From Culex pipiens pallens (taxonomy: Eukaryota > Arthropoda > Insecta > Diptera > Culicidae): 64,000 bases of DNA. Under the pieces are notes generated by a model that was not told where the DNA came from, ran no database searches, and saw only the letters and a list, made by a program, of their open reading frames with translations. Positions 20,059-31,254 of this stretch are shown here, piece by piece; position 1 is the stretch's first letter, and the number at the start of each line of letters is the position of its first letter. A program made the translations under genes and the position numbers. The stretch covers positions 15,560,595 through 15,624,594 of the forward strand of contig NC_068937.1 in the NCBI RefSeq assembly GCF_016801865.2, read 5' to 3'.

Positions 20059-20820
20059 ATGGAATTTAACATCATTTCCCTCAAAGTAATTCTACTAGCC
20101 TTGCATTTTCATTTTAACAATGCTTTTCCCGTTCGCTCAGAGCCAAAACGCACGTGCAACGTGGAAAAAGTATTTTTCGACAATTTGAAGAAAGCCATTT
20201 TGGACGTCATCAAAAGTAAAGATGAAATCTCCCTTGAAACCAGTGGAAATATCGGCGATTGCCAGGAAGACCTGCACAAGATAGTTTCCACATTGAAGCA
20301 AATTCACGCCGAAACGACGCTAGTTCGAAAGGAAGGTGGCTCAAATGAGGACCTTAAAAATTTGAAGGAAGTGTTTCAGGAAAAGATGGCCGATTTCATT
20401 CGCGAGCAGGATATTTTTCAAAAAGATTTCAACGCAAATCAGCTAAAGACTAAGGGCAAACTTTACGACAAGGTGCACCGACTTCGCGTTGAAATTCGCG
20501 ATTTGGAGGAGGAAATTCGGAAAACTGAGGAGAAGTATTTGAACACTGCATTCGAGTTGATTAAAACCAGTTTGGAGAGTGGATTTGAAAAAGAGAAGGC
20601 GGAAAATTACGCGAAAACAATACCGGAGGATAAATATTTAGATTTAATAATTTACGTTCAAGGAAATCAAAAAACCGTAAAGCAAGCTTTGAATTTGCTG
20701 GCGAAAGCTAACGTGAGTAAGGATATTATGCCGGCGATTCGAGAAAGTATGAAACTCAATTCTGGCAAAATGACGAAAATGACGTATGGGACAGTTTCTC
20801 AGTGGATATCACAAAATTAA
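20059..20820 (+). CDS. Truncated paralogue of the 34 kDa salivary-like family (paralogue 3)
   Basis: A single-exon 253-residue protein. It has a signal peptide (EFNIISLKVILLALHFHF), RTCNVEKVFFDNL, IGDCQEDL, then the coiled coil (VFQEKMADFIREQDIF...) colinear with paralogues 1 and 2. It stops right after the position of their FLCW/FICW motif (here YGTVSQWISQN, then stop). It therefore lacks about 85-90 C-terminal residues and all four C-terminal cysteines, and the N-glycosylation sequon is lost (IHAETT). The frame is otherwise uninterrupted, so it may still be expressed as a two-cysteine short form. It is more AT-rich than its siblings. The start is placed at the signal peptide; the frame extends 21 codons further upstream. 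Confidence 0.7.
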   Translation: MEFNIISLKVILLALHFHFNNAFPVRSEPKRTCNVEKVFFDNLKKAILDVIKSKDEISLETSGNIGDCQEDLHKIVSTLKQIHAETTLVRKEGGSNEDLKNLKEVFQEKMADFIREQDIFQKDFNANQLKTKGKLYDKVHRLRVEIRDLEEEIRKTEEKYLNTAFELIKTSLESGFEKEKAENYAKTIPEDKYLDLIIYVQGNQKTVKQALNLLAKANVSKDIMPAIRESMKLNSGKMTKMTYGTVSQWISQN

Positions 20821-20888
20821 AAATTTTAATCAAAATTAATCAGAAACCTTGAAATTGAAAAACTCAAGAACCAAAAAATTCAAATAAT

Positions 20889-20894
20889 AATAAA
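20889..20894 (+). terminator. Possible poly(A) signal of paralogue 3
   Basis: AATAAA about 70 bases after the stop, in AT-rich DNA where the motif is common by chance. Confidence 0.4.
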
Positions 20895-21245
20895 ATAAAT
20901 CAAAAAATAAGTTCTGAAGTTTAAAAAAATTTAAGATATAGAAATTTAAAAAAATATGCCTAAACACTTCGAAAGTTCACCCCGGATAATCGGTTTACAT
21001 TTTGTTTTGTTTTCTCAAATGTTGTTGTTTTTTCGTTAACTACTTTAAATTTGTTTTTTTTTCAAGTTTTTTTCTGTTCTATTCTCATGTTGTATTTTTG
21101 TATAGTTCGACTATCGTCTTTTTGAGAATTTATTAAATTTTAGTATTTTGTTTTAAATTTTTGTTTTATTTTGAATTTTGGTATCCTTTGTTCTATATTT
21201 TCATTTGTATTTAAGTTTTTTTACATATATTATTTTTGTGATTCT

Positions 21246-21535
21246 TTTTTTTATATTTTTGTAATTTTCAATTTTTTTGGAATGTTTTGCAATTTTTGTA
21301 TTTTTTTTTTGTAATTTTTGTAATTTTTGGAATGTTTTGTATTTTTTTTTGTAATTTTTGTAATTTTTGTAATTTTTGTAATTTTTGTAATTTTTGTAAT
21401 TTTTGTAATTTGTGTATTTTTTGTAAATTTTGTAAATTTTGTATTTTTTGTAAATTTTGTAATTTTTGTAATTTTAAAAATTTTGTAGTTTTTGTAATTT
21501 TTCATTTTTTTACATAATTTTAGCAATTTTTGTAA
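21246..21535. repeat. 9-bp satellite array (unit AATTTTTGT)
   Basis: GTAATTTTT units in tandem (clearest 21,350-21,410), with variants, and decaying edges. The period equals that of the arrays at 3.7-8.0 kb, and the unit equals the degenerate shoulder at 7,798-7,995. Confidence 0.85.
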
Positions 21536-22049
21536 TTAAACAATTTATGTTTTTATTGCATTTTTCAATTCAATTCCATTTTTCGAGATAGCATGTTACA
21601 ATTTTGTTTTATTTGTGCTTGTATAGAGATTTGGATTTTCCTTGCAACTATGACTGTTTCAGATACTGACTTGGTAGCATAGAAATTGTTTGTTTCAAAC
21701 CTTCAAATCTAGGAAAAGGGTGGTAAAAAACCTAGCGAAATCCATAACTATATTTATTGTATTTTATTTTTTAATTTTTTTTAATTTAGTTTTTATGTAT
21801 TTTTTTATTTTTAGATTTTTTTTAATAATTCAAATTTTTCAATTTTCGTTTGTTTGCATTTTTTGTAAATATTGTTAAATCAGCCAAATTTGTTTCCGGA
21901 TTACAGAGCTGATTTGCTAATTCGAACGTAAAAAAATAGCACTGAAACGTCAAGATTAGCTGTCAGAAACTTCAACTCTATTTTAGGCACTTTGAATTAA
22001 TCAGCTGTTGAAAGGTAGACACACATATCAGCTTGGGATAGTAACACAC

Positions 22050-22240
22050 ACGCAGAAAAATAAGGCATATTTGAATCAGATTTTTGTTGAATCAACGCTA
22101 AACGCCAAAGCAACTTTTTCAAAACAACAAAAGATTTTTGTGAAATTAAGAAAATCAAGGTTTGTTTCAACGCAAAATCGGCGTTGATTATATTCAACAA
22201 AAATTTAGTTGAATCAAACCTCGTGCACACAAGTAATGCT
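22050..22240. mobile_element. Small palindromic element remnant
   Basis: TTTTTGTTGAATCAACGC (about 22,081) and GCGTTGATTATATTCAACAAAAA (about 22,177) are inverted relative to each other across about 80 bases, with further AATC/GATT symmetry outside. Probably a short foldback MITE; the ends are not certain. Confidence 0.4.
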
Positions 22241-22880
22241 TAAACAACGAAATAAATTAAATGAAAGCTGTCAGTCGTTTAAAATAAAGAGGTAAAAAAG
22301 GCTGAGGTCATGTTCTAACGACTTATTTTTTGTAACTTACGCAATAAGTATCTTTTCCAGGCAATTTTTATAACACATTTTCAAGTTATTGAATCGTTAT
22401 TAAAATAATTTAATATGTCGTTAAATATAATTATTATTCTCCCATGGAAAATTTCCATCGACAACCAAATGCCTCTGAATCACTCACCATCAATTTTTCC
22501 GTTACTCTCCCCATTTGTTTACATCGCGACAAGCGCGCAAAATCCTCCATTCACACAACTGTCAAACAGCCCAAACATACCGTCAACAAAACGTCTTTTG
22601 GTACTTTTACATGTTTTGGTACTTTGACAAGTGAGAAGTGTCAATTTTGGTACTGATGAATTACCCTAATATCGCACAACTTGCTTTTAGTTCGGGTAAA
22701 ATGTCAATCATCAATCTTACCTATTTATGGAAATTTCATAAGAAAATGATTTTCCATTAGTTTATTGATTATTTTCTTTAATGAAACAAACATTGTTAAC
22801 TGTTTTTGCCTTTTCTCATGTCAACTATTTCCTCGCCCGCCGTTCTGATAACTTCGTAATTTTTGGTAAGTCCTCTGTAG

Positions 22881-23340
22881 CGACCAACTTGTACAGCACA
22901 AATTCTGCTCCAGAAAACTGCCGTCCTTTTTCGCCGGAAGCCACGCACGGTCAAGAGTAAGCTGTTCCAGGTCCCGGATCGAGGACGAACGGGTCGAGTT
23001 GTTGTGACTCTCTACAATTATCACACCCTGAAAAGGACGATTCGTCGGTTCTTGATCAACACCGTCGAGGCGTTTAAGCATGAGCAAGTGCCGGTATGGA
23101 TGAGACCGCTCAAAGAGACCAAAGTCGAGTGGGAGGTGGTCCAGCGGATCATTGAGGAGTGGAACCGAAAGCTGGCGGAAGGGGATGAGAATCGACTGGC
23201 CGTAGAACGTAAACAGCAGCCAACGTTCGTTCCGGAACGGTTAGTGGCGAAGGAAACACGGGACACGGAACGGCATTAACAGATCCGTTTGCAAGTGGAA
23301 AAAGAGCAGGGCAAAAGGAAACGGCAATATTTATTTCAAT
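22881..23340 (+). pseudogene. Decayed coding fragment of unknown family
   Basis: A GC-rich island reads in one frame from a stop at 22,878 to a stop at 23,277, and the same frame continues coding-like to about 23,345. The translation is basic and then Trp/Glu-rich (RRKPRTVKSKLFQVPDRG..., ...VPVWMRPLKETKVEWEVV). There is no credible start: the nearest in-frame candidate is GTG, and no ATG precedes it in frame. More broken coding-like sequence follows to about 23,750. I do not recognise the family; it could be a nuclear-encoded mitochondrial or ribosome-associated protein relic, but that is only an impression. Confidence 0.45.
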
Positions 23341-23345
23341 TAACT

Positions 23346-24176
23346 TAGATATTTTTTTCGAAGCTTGCTGGTGCTGGCCAATTTGCTCCAAAGGGTGGCA
23401 GCCGTGTCTAAAAGGAATTTGACGACCGAGTCATCCATAATCCGGACACTGGAAAATTCAGCATCGCGTCGGCCAGATCCGTCAGTTCATAAAGGTTAAG
23501 ATAAAGTCAGTGGCCGGGTGCGATTCTATCCGAAGAAGGTGGACATCGTGCCGAGAACATGTTAGTTTGACCTTCGTTCTGCTACGTGTGCTTCTCAGAC
23601 TGCGACATGCAATTTAGGTTTGCCTTCAGCATGATTCCGGGGAAATGCTGCAATCGAGGAAATTGCCGGCGGAGCAGTAGACGATAGAGAAGCGAACTAA
23701 AAGTTCCAACTCGGATGCGACTTCCGGCAGATGCTTGCATCTGTTGCCAATTACAAGGCCAATTATCTCTGTGGGAGAAACCAATAGTTTGTTGAAATAA
23801 TACCCTTTCCTGCTTAATTTATTATACTCACTCGAAATAGACAATTTAAGCATAATTGATTATAATCGGAATACATTTTATTTATGTTCGCTTGAATTTA
23901 GCTTTTCTCACTGTTTTCAGCTAGCAAGTTTTTTGTGATGTTTACAAACAATCGCCGCCATATTGCAATTGATGTGCGGTAGGCTGAAATCACCATCTGT
24001 CATCCCCCTGAACAAAACGGTTTTCGCATGCATGCACTCTCCGTTGCATCCTGAATGCAACTCCCCGCAAACATGTATTCGTGAGATGACTCCAAACCGG
24101 TAGCTAATAGTATTAGTGAAAGCGCGCACGAAGAAAATGAAAATAAAAACAACCGTCGCCGCACGGCCTACTGTTC
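23346..24176. other. Spacer upstream of a promoter, no intact gene
   Basis: It holds the tail of the decayed fragment (to about 23,750), then AT-rich DNA. At 24,150-24,176 GC content rises into the core promoter described next. Confidence 0.4.
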
Positions 24177-24208
24177 ACTTCGTTCGCGACCGTCGCGCCG
24201 TGCAGATC
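24171..24208 (+). promoter_or_regulatory. TATA-less core promoter with Inr and DPE
   Basis: GTTCACTT gives an initiator-like TCA with +1 at 24,177 (one mismatch to the insect Inr consensus). AGATC at 24,204-24,208 is a perfect RGWYV downstream promoter element at exactly +28 to +32. GA-repeats (GAGAGAGAAAGAGCGAGAG) follow at about 24,227, as at many paused insect promoters. This is sequence-based only. Confidence 0.5.
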
Positions 24209-24450
24209 GGGAAGCCTTTTTTCGTGAGAGAGAGAAAGAGCGAGAGTGAAATTCGTGACAAGTGAGTGAGTGAAAGAAACGTGCATCGTGCGAGAGGTTT
24301 TTCTTCCGCAAAACTCGTGTAGTGCGGATATCGTGCATGAAAAAGGGGAAAAATTTGTATGATTTTTTAAGTGGAAAAGTGAATGAAACTTAACAGCAAA
24401 GTAAGCAGTAAACAGTTGCCGGCTTTCGTTGCAGAAATCACGCAGTAAAG
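24177..24450 (+). other. Probable non-coding first exon of the SLC7 transporter gene
   Basis: From the predicted start at 24,177 the sequence runs to AAAG/GTAAGT at 24,450/24,451, a strong donor, with no substantial open frame. The next same-strand acceptor that makes biological sense is CGTCTACAG at 36,509-36,517, 215 bases before the transporter ATG. That would give a 12.07-kb first intron. The linkage is inference. Confidence 0.45.
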
Positions 24451-26533
24451 GTAAGTTTTTACGCTGTCAAAATCAGTCAAAAGGTGCGACAAGAAGATCG
24501 CAAAAAAAAACTTTTTCCTTCCTTCATTTCCCGGACGAACATAACCTCAAACGCGGCTTGTCCTAAATTAAATTACGATTGTCATTCATTGCCGTGCACA
24601 AAATTGACACAAACGCCGTGGCAGGGTTTTTGTTTTTCGCACAAACTGTTTGTTAAACATTTCATAGAACAAAAATATTGATTCTGGTTCTAAATCCAGA
24701 CGAAATTCTAGGCCAGATTGCGTCAGGCAGTTCGCGGCAAGGACGCTCAATCCAATTGGAATATCCTTACGATTCTGACAGAAGGATGCACTTTTGTGTG
24801 TACACTCAGGGAAAAAAATCGTAAACGTCATGCGACGACGTCGTCGTCGTCGTCGTTGTCATACAAGAAACGCGTAAAATAAATATCGATTTGCTAGAAA
24901 CACGTTTTTGAAGCGTAGGAGGCTGCGTAACAAGCAACAGTGTTTTCTCACAGATCTTTGCCGGCCGGCCGGCTGTGCAAGCATAGATTAGTGAGAGTTA
25001 GCTTATTGTGGTCAACAAAATCATTTAATTTTCTGTAATAAAATAAAAATGTGTAGAAGTTTTTGCGTAAAATTTGAACACGTGGTTTAAACTGCTAATT
25101 TCAGTGGGATGCAATCCTTCGATAAAAATCGTATGACATCGTCAGAGAAATTTTTATCATCTCGTGACGTGTGGCTACTGTGATCAGATGCTGTCGATAC
25201 TTTTCTATTTATAATATGCAATGTGGGTGTGCGTAGGACGTTCAAACTGTTTACAGTGAGATCTAGCGTAGATTGCGTGTGTCATAGGACGTTAACTATT
25301 TATTTTTTTATTTTTTTATTTTCCAGGTATTTACAACGACATTTTGATAAATCATTTTGACAAATAGATTTTTGCACTTATTTTGAAAAAAAAAAACAAT
25401 GTCGTAGACTTAACTGGAATCGCGTTGGATAACGTATTTCATGTCAGTTTAAATCAGTTTGAGTATATCCAAAGATGCAAACAAATAACTTTTATTTGAA
25501 AAAACAATGCTAATTTCAATGCATTGTTGAACGCATGTTTTTGAATTGAAGGGTGGCCACTAGGGTGACAATCGACATTACTCTCTTCTGGCAGCACTTG
25601 CTGCTCCTGCAGAAAATATTGAAAAAGGCGTCGTCGCGACTCATGTAACCAAGCAAGCTGATGGTTGCCAGAAGCGCTTGAAAAAAAGTTGAAGTTTCAG
25701 TGGAGGTGTTTTCAATTCTGACATTCTTAATATTTGACGAATCTTTTCGCACTGTTCGGCAAAGTTGTTCCCTGAAATACGAACTATGAGCTCGTGATGT
25801 TTTTGGAAAATGCAAAAAATCGTTGAGGGGCTCAAAACTGACAAAAAAAAACAAAACGCACCGATTTGATGGTCCCATTTAAACTTCAATATCAAAGCGC
25901 CAGGTCCTGTCGCAACCAATGAAAGAATGATTGCATGTCAAAAACTTAACCATCGGACAATCGAGTCTGGCAATTTATTTATTGGCAATTTTAGTTAAAA
26001 ATTAAAAATATATTAAATTTCTAACAAAATACTTCAAAAATGGAAACACTCATATTTTTATTCAGAAAGAAAACTTCAACAATCAGTCTCTAAATAATAA
26101 ATAAAAGTATAACAACACTAACAAATTTACAATGTTTTGCATTCATTAATTTAACCAAAATCTAAGCCCTGACGACGAAAAAGAATTTTTGCGTACAAAA
26201 AATACTTTCACAGCAAATCTAAAAAGTTTTAAACTGATTCAACCATGCTAAAAATAATGATTAACGCAAGAAAATGCATTTTAAATTATTTTCAATTGAT
26301 TACGTAATTATTTCCATTGAAATTTTAATTTTTGTTTTGAATTTTTGCCCCCGGATTTTTCTAGTATTTTACATAATTTTGAAAAATATTTGCTACGGTA
26401 TCATTATTCTTAAAAAAAATAAAGTATTGTATCATATCGACATTATATTTCCAATCGAGGTTGCTGTATCGAATTGTCAGTATTCAGTAATTCAGTTTTT
26501 TTGGGAAATTACCTTCTTGTTTATTCAAAATTA
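24451..26533. other. Intron-like spacer with old repeats
   Basis: No gene seen. It contains a GTC/GAC triplet run (24,829-24,856), a block near 25,400-25,460 resembling 29,300-29,350 (GGAAT.GCGTTG.ATAACGT), and R1 repeat copy 2 (26,160-26,420). Confidence 0.4.
26160..26420 (+). repeat. Dispersed repeat family R1, copy 2
   Basis: The blocks AACCATGCTAAAAATAATGATTAACGC, AAAATGCATTTTAAATTATTTTC and AAATATTTGCTACGG follow the same order as at 5,930-6,130. Confidence 0.5.
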
Positions 26534-26541
26534 GTGAAAAG

Positions 26542-28970
26542 TAGAGGTGGGCAAAAAAAGAGTGAGCCGCTCAAAGAGCCGGTTCGCTAAAAAGAGCGAA
26601 AGAATGCTCGTTATAACTAGAGAGCCTGGATCTTATTAGAGAACGGACATCTCAAACCAAAAGTACCAATCGAAGCACGAGAACTGTCAAACGGAGGTAC
26701 CAATCGAGCATAAGACAAAGGATTTTGCTCGATTGGTACCTCCGTTTGACAGTTCTCGTGCTTCGATTGGTACTTTTGGTTTGAGATGTCCGTTCTCTAA
26801 TAAGATCCAGGCTCTCTAGTTATAACCCATTACAAACGTTAAAAAATCTGTCGATTTTTTTAGAATCATCTTATTCCAGGTCTTGACTGAGACTTTGATA
26901 GAACAAGTTTTAAAAAAAAAATCTGTTTTTTAATGTAAAAAAATGATTTTAAAATTTTTGATTTTTCGTACGTTCTACTCAACTAGTGGGGCAAGACGAA
27001 CAACCCGTTGGGGCAAGAGGAACAATGCATGAAAAAACATGCTAATTTACTAACAATTGAACTATTATCACTTAGATACATCAGATTAGGATGTATTTGA
27101 AACGTTTCTTTCATTTTCAGATTAATATTTTACTAAAAATTTGACCGTTTTTACGAAAAAAAATATTACTTAGATGATTAATAGTAAATTTTCATGATAT
27201 TATGATATTGTGTATGGACAATTTTTTAAACAATTGTTGTTTATAAGTTTTTAAGAACTTTTATGTTTTTTTTTCATAATAAAATATGTTGCTGCAGCTA
27301 TTCGTATTTTTTCATACTAAAAATCCATGTAGCACAGAGAACAGATGTACATCTTGGTTCTAACTTGTGTGTAAACCGTGTAAACTAAAAAAATGCGTTG
27401 CATACAATCTTGCATCAAAGAAATTAGAGTGTGCAGGATACGCTTGGCGGCGCCACCGTCGCGGCTGAGAATACTTGACCTAACAATGAAAAAGGCTCAA
27501 TAATTTCGAAAGAAAATAAATGTTAACCTTGTTTAAATATAAAATTCACTTCTGTATAATTCCAGTTGACTAAAAATAATGCAAAAATGCAATAACATTA
27601 ACAAAAACATAACAAAAAATTCATTCAAAAATGATTTTTCAAGCGACTACTTAAAATAGTCCCTTTACACATGTTATGTCCGATTTCGTTTTGTTTACCT
27701 TCTTTGGCGCGTAAAATTGCAACCCTCTGATGAAGGGCAGTCAGACATTGGTCTGATGTCGTTCGTACGGAATGTTTTATGTAGTGATTAGATGGTCCAA
27801 TGTTCTGCTACTGTAGGCCATCATGATTTTGGAAGTGGCGCTATCTAGGCGGATGGTGCACACCCTAGCTCTTTTCAACGTATTTTGGTTTGAATTTTTA
27901 CACACGTTTTTCAATGCTGTTTGTTCAATGATATACATCTGTTCTCTGTGCATGTAGTACACTTGCCCCACCTAAACAAGATTTTTTAAAAGCTCTCTAC
28001 AAAAATAACCAAAACATAAATCATACTTTATAATACGTGCAAGTCATTGGTAGGGACACTACTGATCTAGGAAAAATAGCATTTTGATGAAATGAGCCTT
28101 AAAACGAACCCTAAGCCTTATTTTGTACTTTCCAAATATTATAAGGAAACAAAGATTCTGAAAAAAAAAACTTCATTCAATCTTATGCCCCGCGGCGTTT
28201 ACGTCGTTTTGTCGGTTATGTGGTAGTAGAATCAACTAATTGCATTGCTAGCAACAATTTCTCATACTGGAAATAATCAAAATTGTAAAAATTACGGCCT
28301 TACGAGCGATTGTTCCTCTTGCCCCATATGGTCGTCTTGTCCCACCTTCCCCTACCTTTTCAAGTTATTTAGGATAAAAATAAGGCAGGTTAAAGAGGGG
28401 CCATTTGAGGCTTTTTGAGAATTTAATCGTTATATTTCGAAGGGGGTCCATTCAAACCTACTCACCAATATAGACTCCAGAAAGCATTGATTCCAATATA
28501 TGAACCCCAGGTACAAATTTTCAAACTCATATTTTCAGTTTCCTAGTATTCTGTGAAATTCCAAATATGAATGTTTTTCTAAACAAAATAAAAAAAAAAT
28601 CATTGTACAACTGATCGTACACTAAATAATTACCCGAGTACAAAGTTGATTTTCTTATTAGTTTTCTTATAGCCCACGAGATCTTGGAAAAAAATCCTCT
28701 TGCCCGATTAAACTTAAGAATTTCTAGACTTTATCGATTAAAACAGAATATAGAAAAGAATTTGTAGAATATTTTCTCCAAAAAAAAATATCAGCATTTG
28801 TTAATTTTTGGCAGAAGTAAACGCAATTTTGTAAATTAAATAGTAATTTTCTCCAAAATCTTAGATTACATTTTGAAAAAGAGCGAAAGGGCCGTTCAAA
28901 AGAGCCGCTCTTTTTTATTAGCGAACGGAAATGAGCGGCTCCTAAAAAAGAGCGGTTTTGCCCACCTCTA
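26542..28970. mobile_element. hAT-type non-autonomous element 1
   Basis: A 2,429-base element with inverted ends TAGAGGTGGGCAAAA / TTTTGCCCACCTCTA. It is flanked on both sides by the 8-base direct duplication GTGAAAAG (26,534-26,541 and 28,971-28,978), the hAT signature. Subterminal regions hold many AGAGCG/GAGCCGCTC motifs in both orientations. No transposase frame is present. It carries the perfect palindrome at 26,617-26,819 near its left end. A related element in inverted orientation lies at 56,892-59,093. Confidence 0.9.
26617..26819. mobile_element. Perfect 94-bp-arm palindrome (hairpin MITE) nested in hAT element 1
   Basis: Arms 26,617-26,710 and 26,726-26,819 are exact reverse complements over all 94 bases, around a 15-base loop (TAAGACAAAGGATTT). 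The outer ends are CTAGAGAGCC / GGCTCTCTAG, and the sequence TTATAA flanks both sides (26,611-26,616 and 26,820-26,825). The arms contain internal repeats of GTACCAATCGA. No mismatches means recent origin or active homogenisation. Confidence 0.95.
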
Positions 28971-29003
28971 GTGAAAAGAAAAATTCTAAAAACATTTTTA
29001 TAA

Positions 29004-29201
29004 TGCCTTGTCTTTAACATCAATCCCTTCCCTACTAACCCCGAGTAGGCCGCGGGCAATCGGCTCCCCTCCCACTAACATTTACACACAAGAATCCTCT
29101 GTAATTATTAAGTCAAATGTAATTACAAAAGCCGACTCGGTCCTAACCAGGTCCCAGTACCAAAAAGGACCTAATAATAATAATTTTATGAAAAAAAAAA
29201 T
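29004..29201 (+). mobile_element. 3' end of a non-LTR retrotransposon
   Basis: About 198 bases ending in GGACCTAATAATAATAA..., a TAA-repeat tail of the I-type style. It is bordered by ATTTTTATAA at 28,994-29,003 and again at 29,202-29,211 (10-base duplication in AT-rich DNA, so moderately informative). It is 5'-truncated and carries no protein domain. Confidence 0.5.
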
Positions 29202-29841
29202 ATTTTTATAACAGCTTAAATGTAAATTTCTTTATCTTATTTAGTCAGTTTTACAATTTGACTTGTGCTTGAAAAAAACTAAAAAAGTCAAAGTAGTTTT
29301 GTCGCGACATTACCGGAATGGCGTTGAATAACGTTGTTCATGTTAGTTTAGTTCACCAAGAAAAAGAAATTCGTAAATGCAAAATTTCCTTCGACATTTT
29401 ATGCATTTATGGTAATTGAAGTTCACATCCGTGTTAGAGAAGCGCTTTTTTTGGTAAACAATTGTATGCATTCTAGGAACAGTGTTAGGGAAGCGCTCAT
29501 TTTGCAAGTTATTTTTTCAAGCATTATTTTAAATACTGAATTCTTTCGTTATTAAAACAGTTTTGCCAATTTAGAAAGTTTCATAGAAAATTTCTGAATA
29601 AATTTGAATCTAATGGCGCAAAATTCGTTTCATTTCGATTAGTTGGAAGGAACCTAGTATTCTACGTAGTATATTTGCTAAGTTAATTATTTAAATTTTC
29701 TGTCTTCAAACTATTAACCGCTGGAAGGAAAATTACCAATCCAACAGGCATTATTTGCTTCCAACCTTTCCAAACAAGTTTGCATCTTCCCCGACTAATA
29801 TAACGCGCAAATATGTGAGCACTCGGCTCTTCTCGACTATT

Positions 29842-30288
29842 CCCGAGCAGACGGAAATAACTTGGGAATAACATTTTTTGATATTTGAAAATACTAGACC
29901 AATAACATGTTATTTTATTTATAACAAGATTTGTTATTTGTCGTTATGAATTTTTTGTTATTGGATTGTTATTGTAATAACAGACTAATAACATTTTTAA
30001 TTATTCTTCGAACAAATCGTTGTTATTATTTTTTGTTATTTTAACAACTAATCCGATCATCCCAATAACAGTTGGAGGTATTCTTCCATAACAAAAAATG
30101 TTATTCCAAAGTTGTTTTGGCTTTCAACCAATAACAGACCAATAACAAATTTTGTTATGATAACATAAACTGTTATTAAACCCTTTTGCAAAAATTGATT
30201 TTTCAAGAAGATTCCATAACACTTTCCGTTATTTTAACAGTATTTGTTATTGAAATGGCATGAATTCTGTTATTACCGTCTGCCCGGG
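29842..30288. mobile_element. Element with CCCGAGCAGACGG ends and dense AATAACA motifs
   Basis: The left end CCCGAGCAGACGGAAATAAC and right end GTTATTACCGTCTGCCCGGG are inverted copies with two mismatches. Between them about 25 copies of AATAAC/GTTATT occur in both orientations, roughly every 18 bases. There is no coding capacity, and no clear target duplication was seen. Confidence 0.65.
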
Positions 30289-31254
30289 TTTGTACATAAT
30301 ATTATTTATACAGCGATCCCTGCTGGTCTTGGGCCAGGCCAGGGGGGTTTGCATCGGAACTTGTCGAGGCGTGAAGCCTGGCCAGATAGAGAACGAGAGC
30401 AGTGTGTTATTACCGGTTCCATGACAGCTTGAGGGCCGCGATTGTCTATCATTTGACGACCTTGAAGTGAGAAGAGTTGCAACTTTTATTTTAAAAAGCA
30501 AAATGAGTCTTCATCGACATGGTCTTAATTACTCATCTATGCAGCTACGAATCACGGAAATTACAGAGGTGAGATAGTGTGGTAAAGCTAATTATCACAA
30601 CTATTGTCATGGGTCAGTCAATTAGAGAGAGTGAGTGACTCATACTTGATAGTGATAGTCAATAAAGGGAAAGAAACTCTCACCGAGGAAATTCAAAATT
30701 TCAACAAGGAACAAATCATCGATTAACATGTTGGTGTAAATTTGACTTCTGTTAAAGAAGATTCGCCGACAAGCTCCAAATCCATCTTCTTTTAGGTTTT
30801 ATCAGGTGTGAAACACTCTCAATTTCGCCCCATTCAATAATCCAACCATCATGACAGACGAAAATGTTGAAGCTTCAGTGACCTACATTTCGTCAAATCG
30901 TTGGTCGAAGAAGGCGCCGCCGCACGGAATGAAACTCCGTTAAACGGTTAAGAAGAAATTAACGAAATGAAGAAGACAAAGGACGGTCGTTTAAATGCGT
31001 TTTTGAGGAGAGGGGTGGTATGCAAATTGCATGAATATTTTTTGTTTGTTTCTGTTTTTGGTTTGTCAAAAAATCCACCTCGACAAGCTCAAGCTCGAAG
31101 AAGGCAAACAATGAAACAGCTGTGAGTGACGCACATCACGACTTTGTGGACAAAGAGAGAAGCAAATTGATAGAGTGATCGTTTGACGATTATTTTTGAA
31201 TAACTTTAAAATACAGACAGATAAATAATTATTTTAAGAATGAATATTCACAGA
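30289..31254. other. Spacer, no gene seen
   Basis: Mixed-composition DNA without a convincing coding frame. Short open frames near 30,250-30,500 lack motifs. Confidence 0.4.

Noticed and set aside
23004..23279. A 91-codon gene starting at GTG
   Set aside because: The coding-like frame continues far upstream of the GTG without any ATG, so the start is artificial; treated as a decayed fragment.
24829..24856. GTC/GAC triplet run as a coding poly-amino-acid tract
   Set aside because: No open frame extends on either side; it is a simple trinucleotide repeat in an intron.
30244..30501. Overlapping short frames near 30.3 kb as a small gene
   Set aside because: They span the right end of the AATAAC-rich element and have no signal peptide or conserved pattern.
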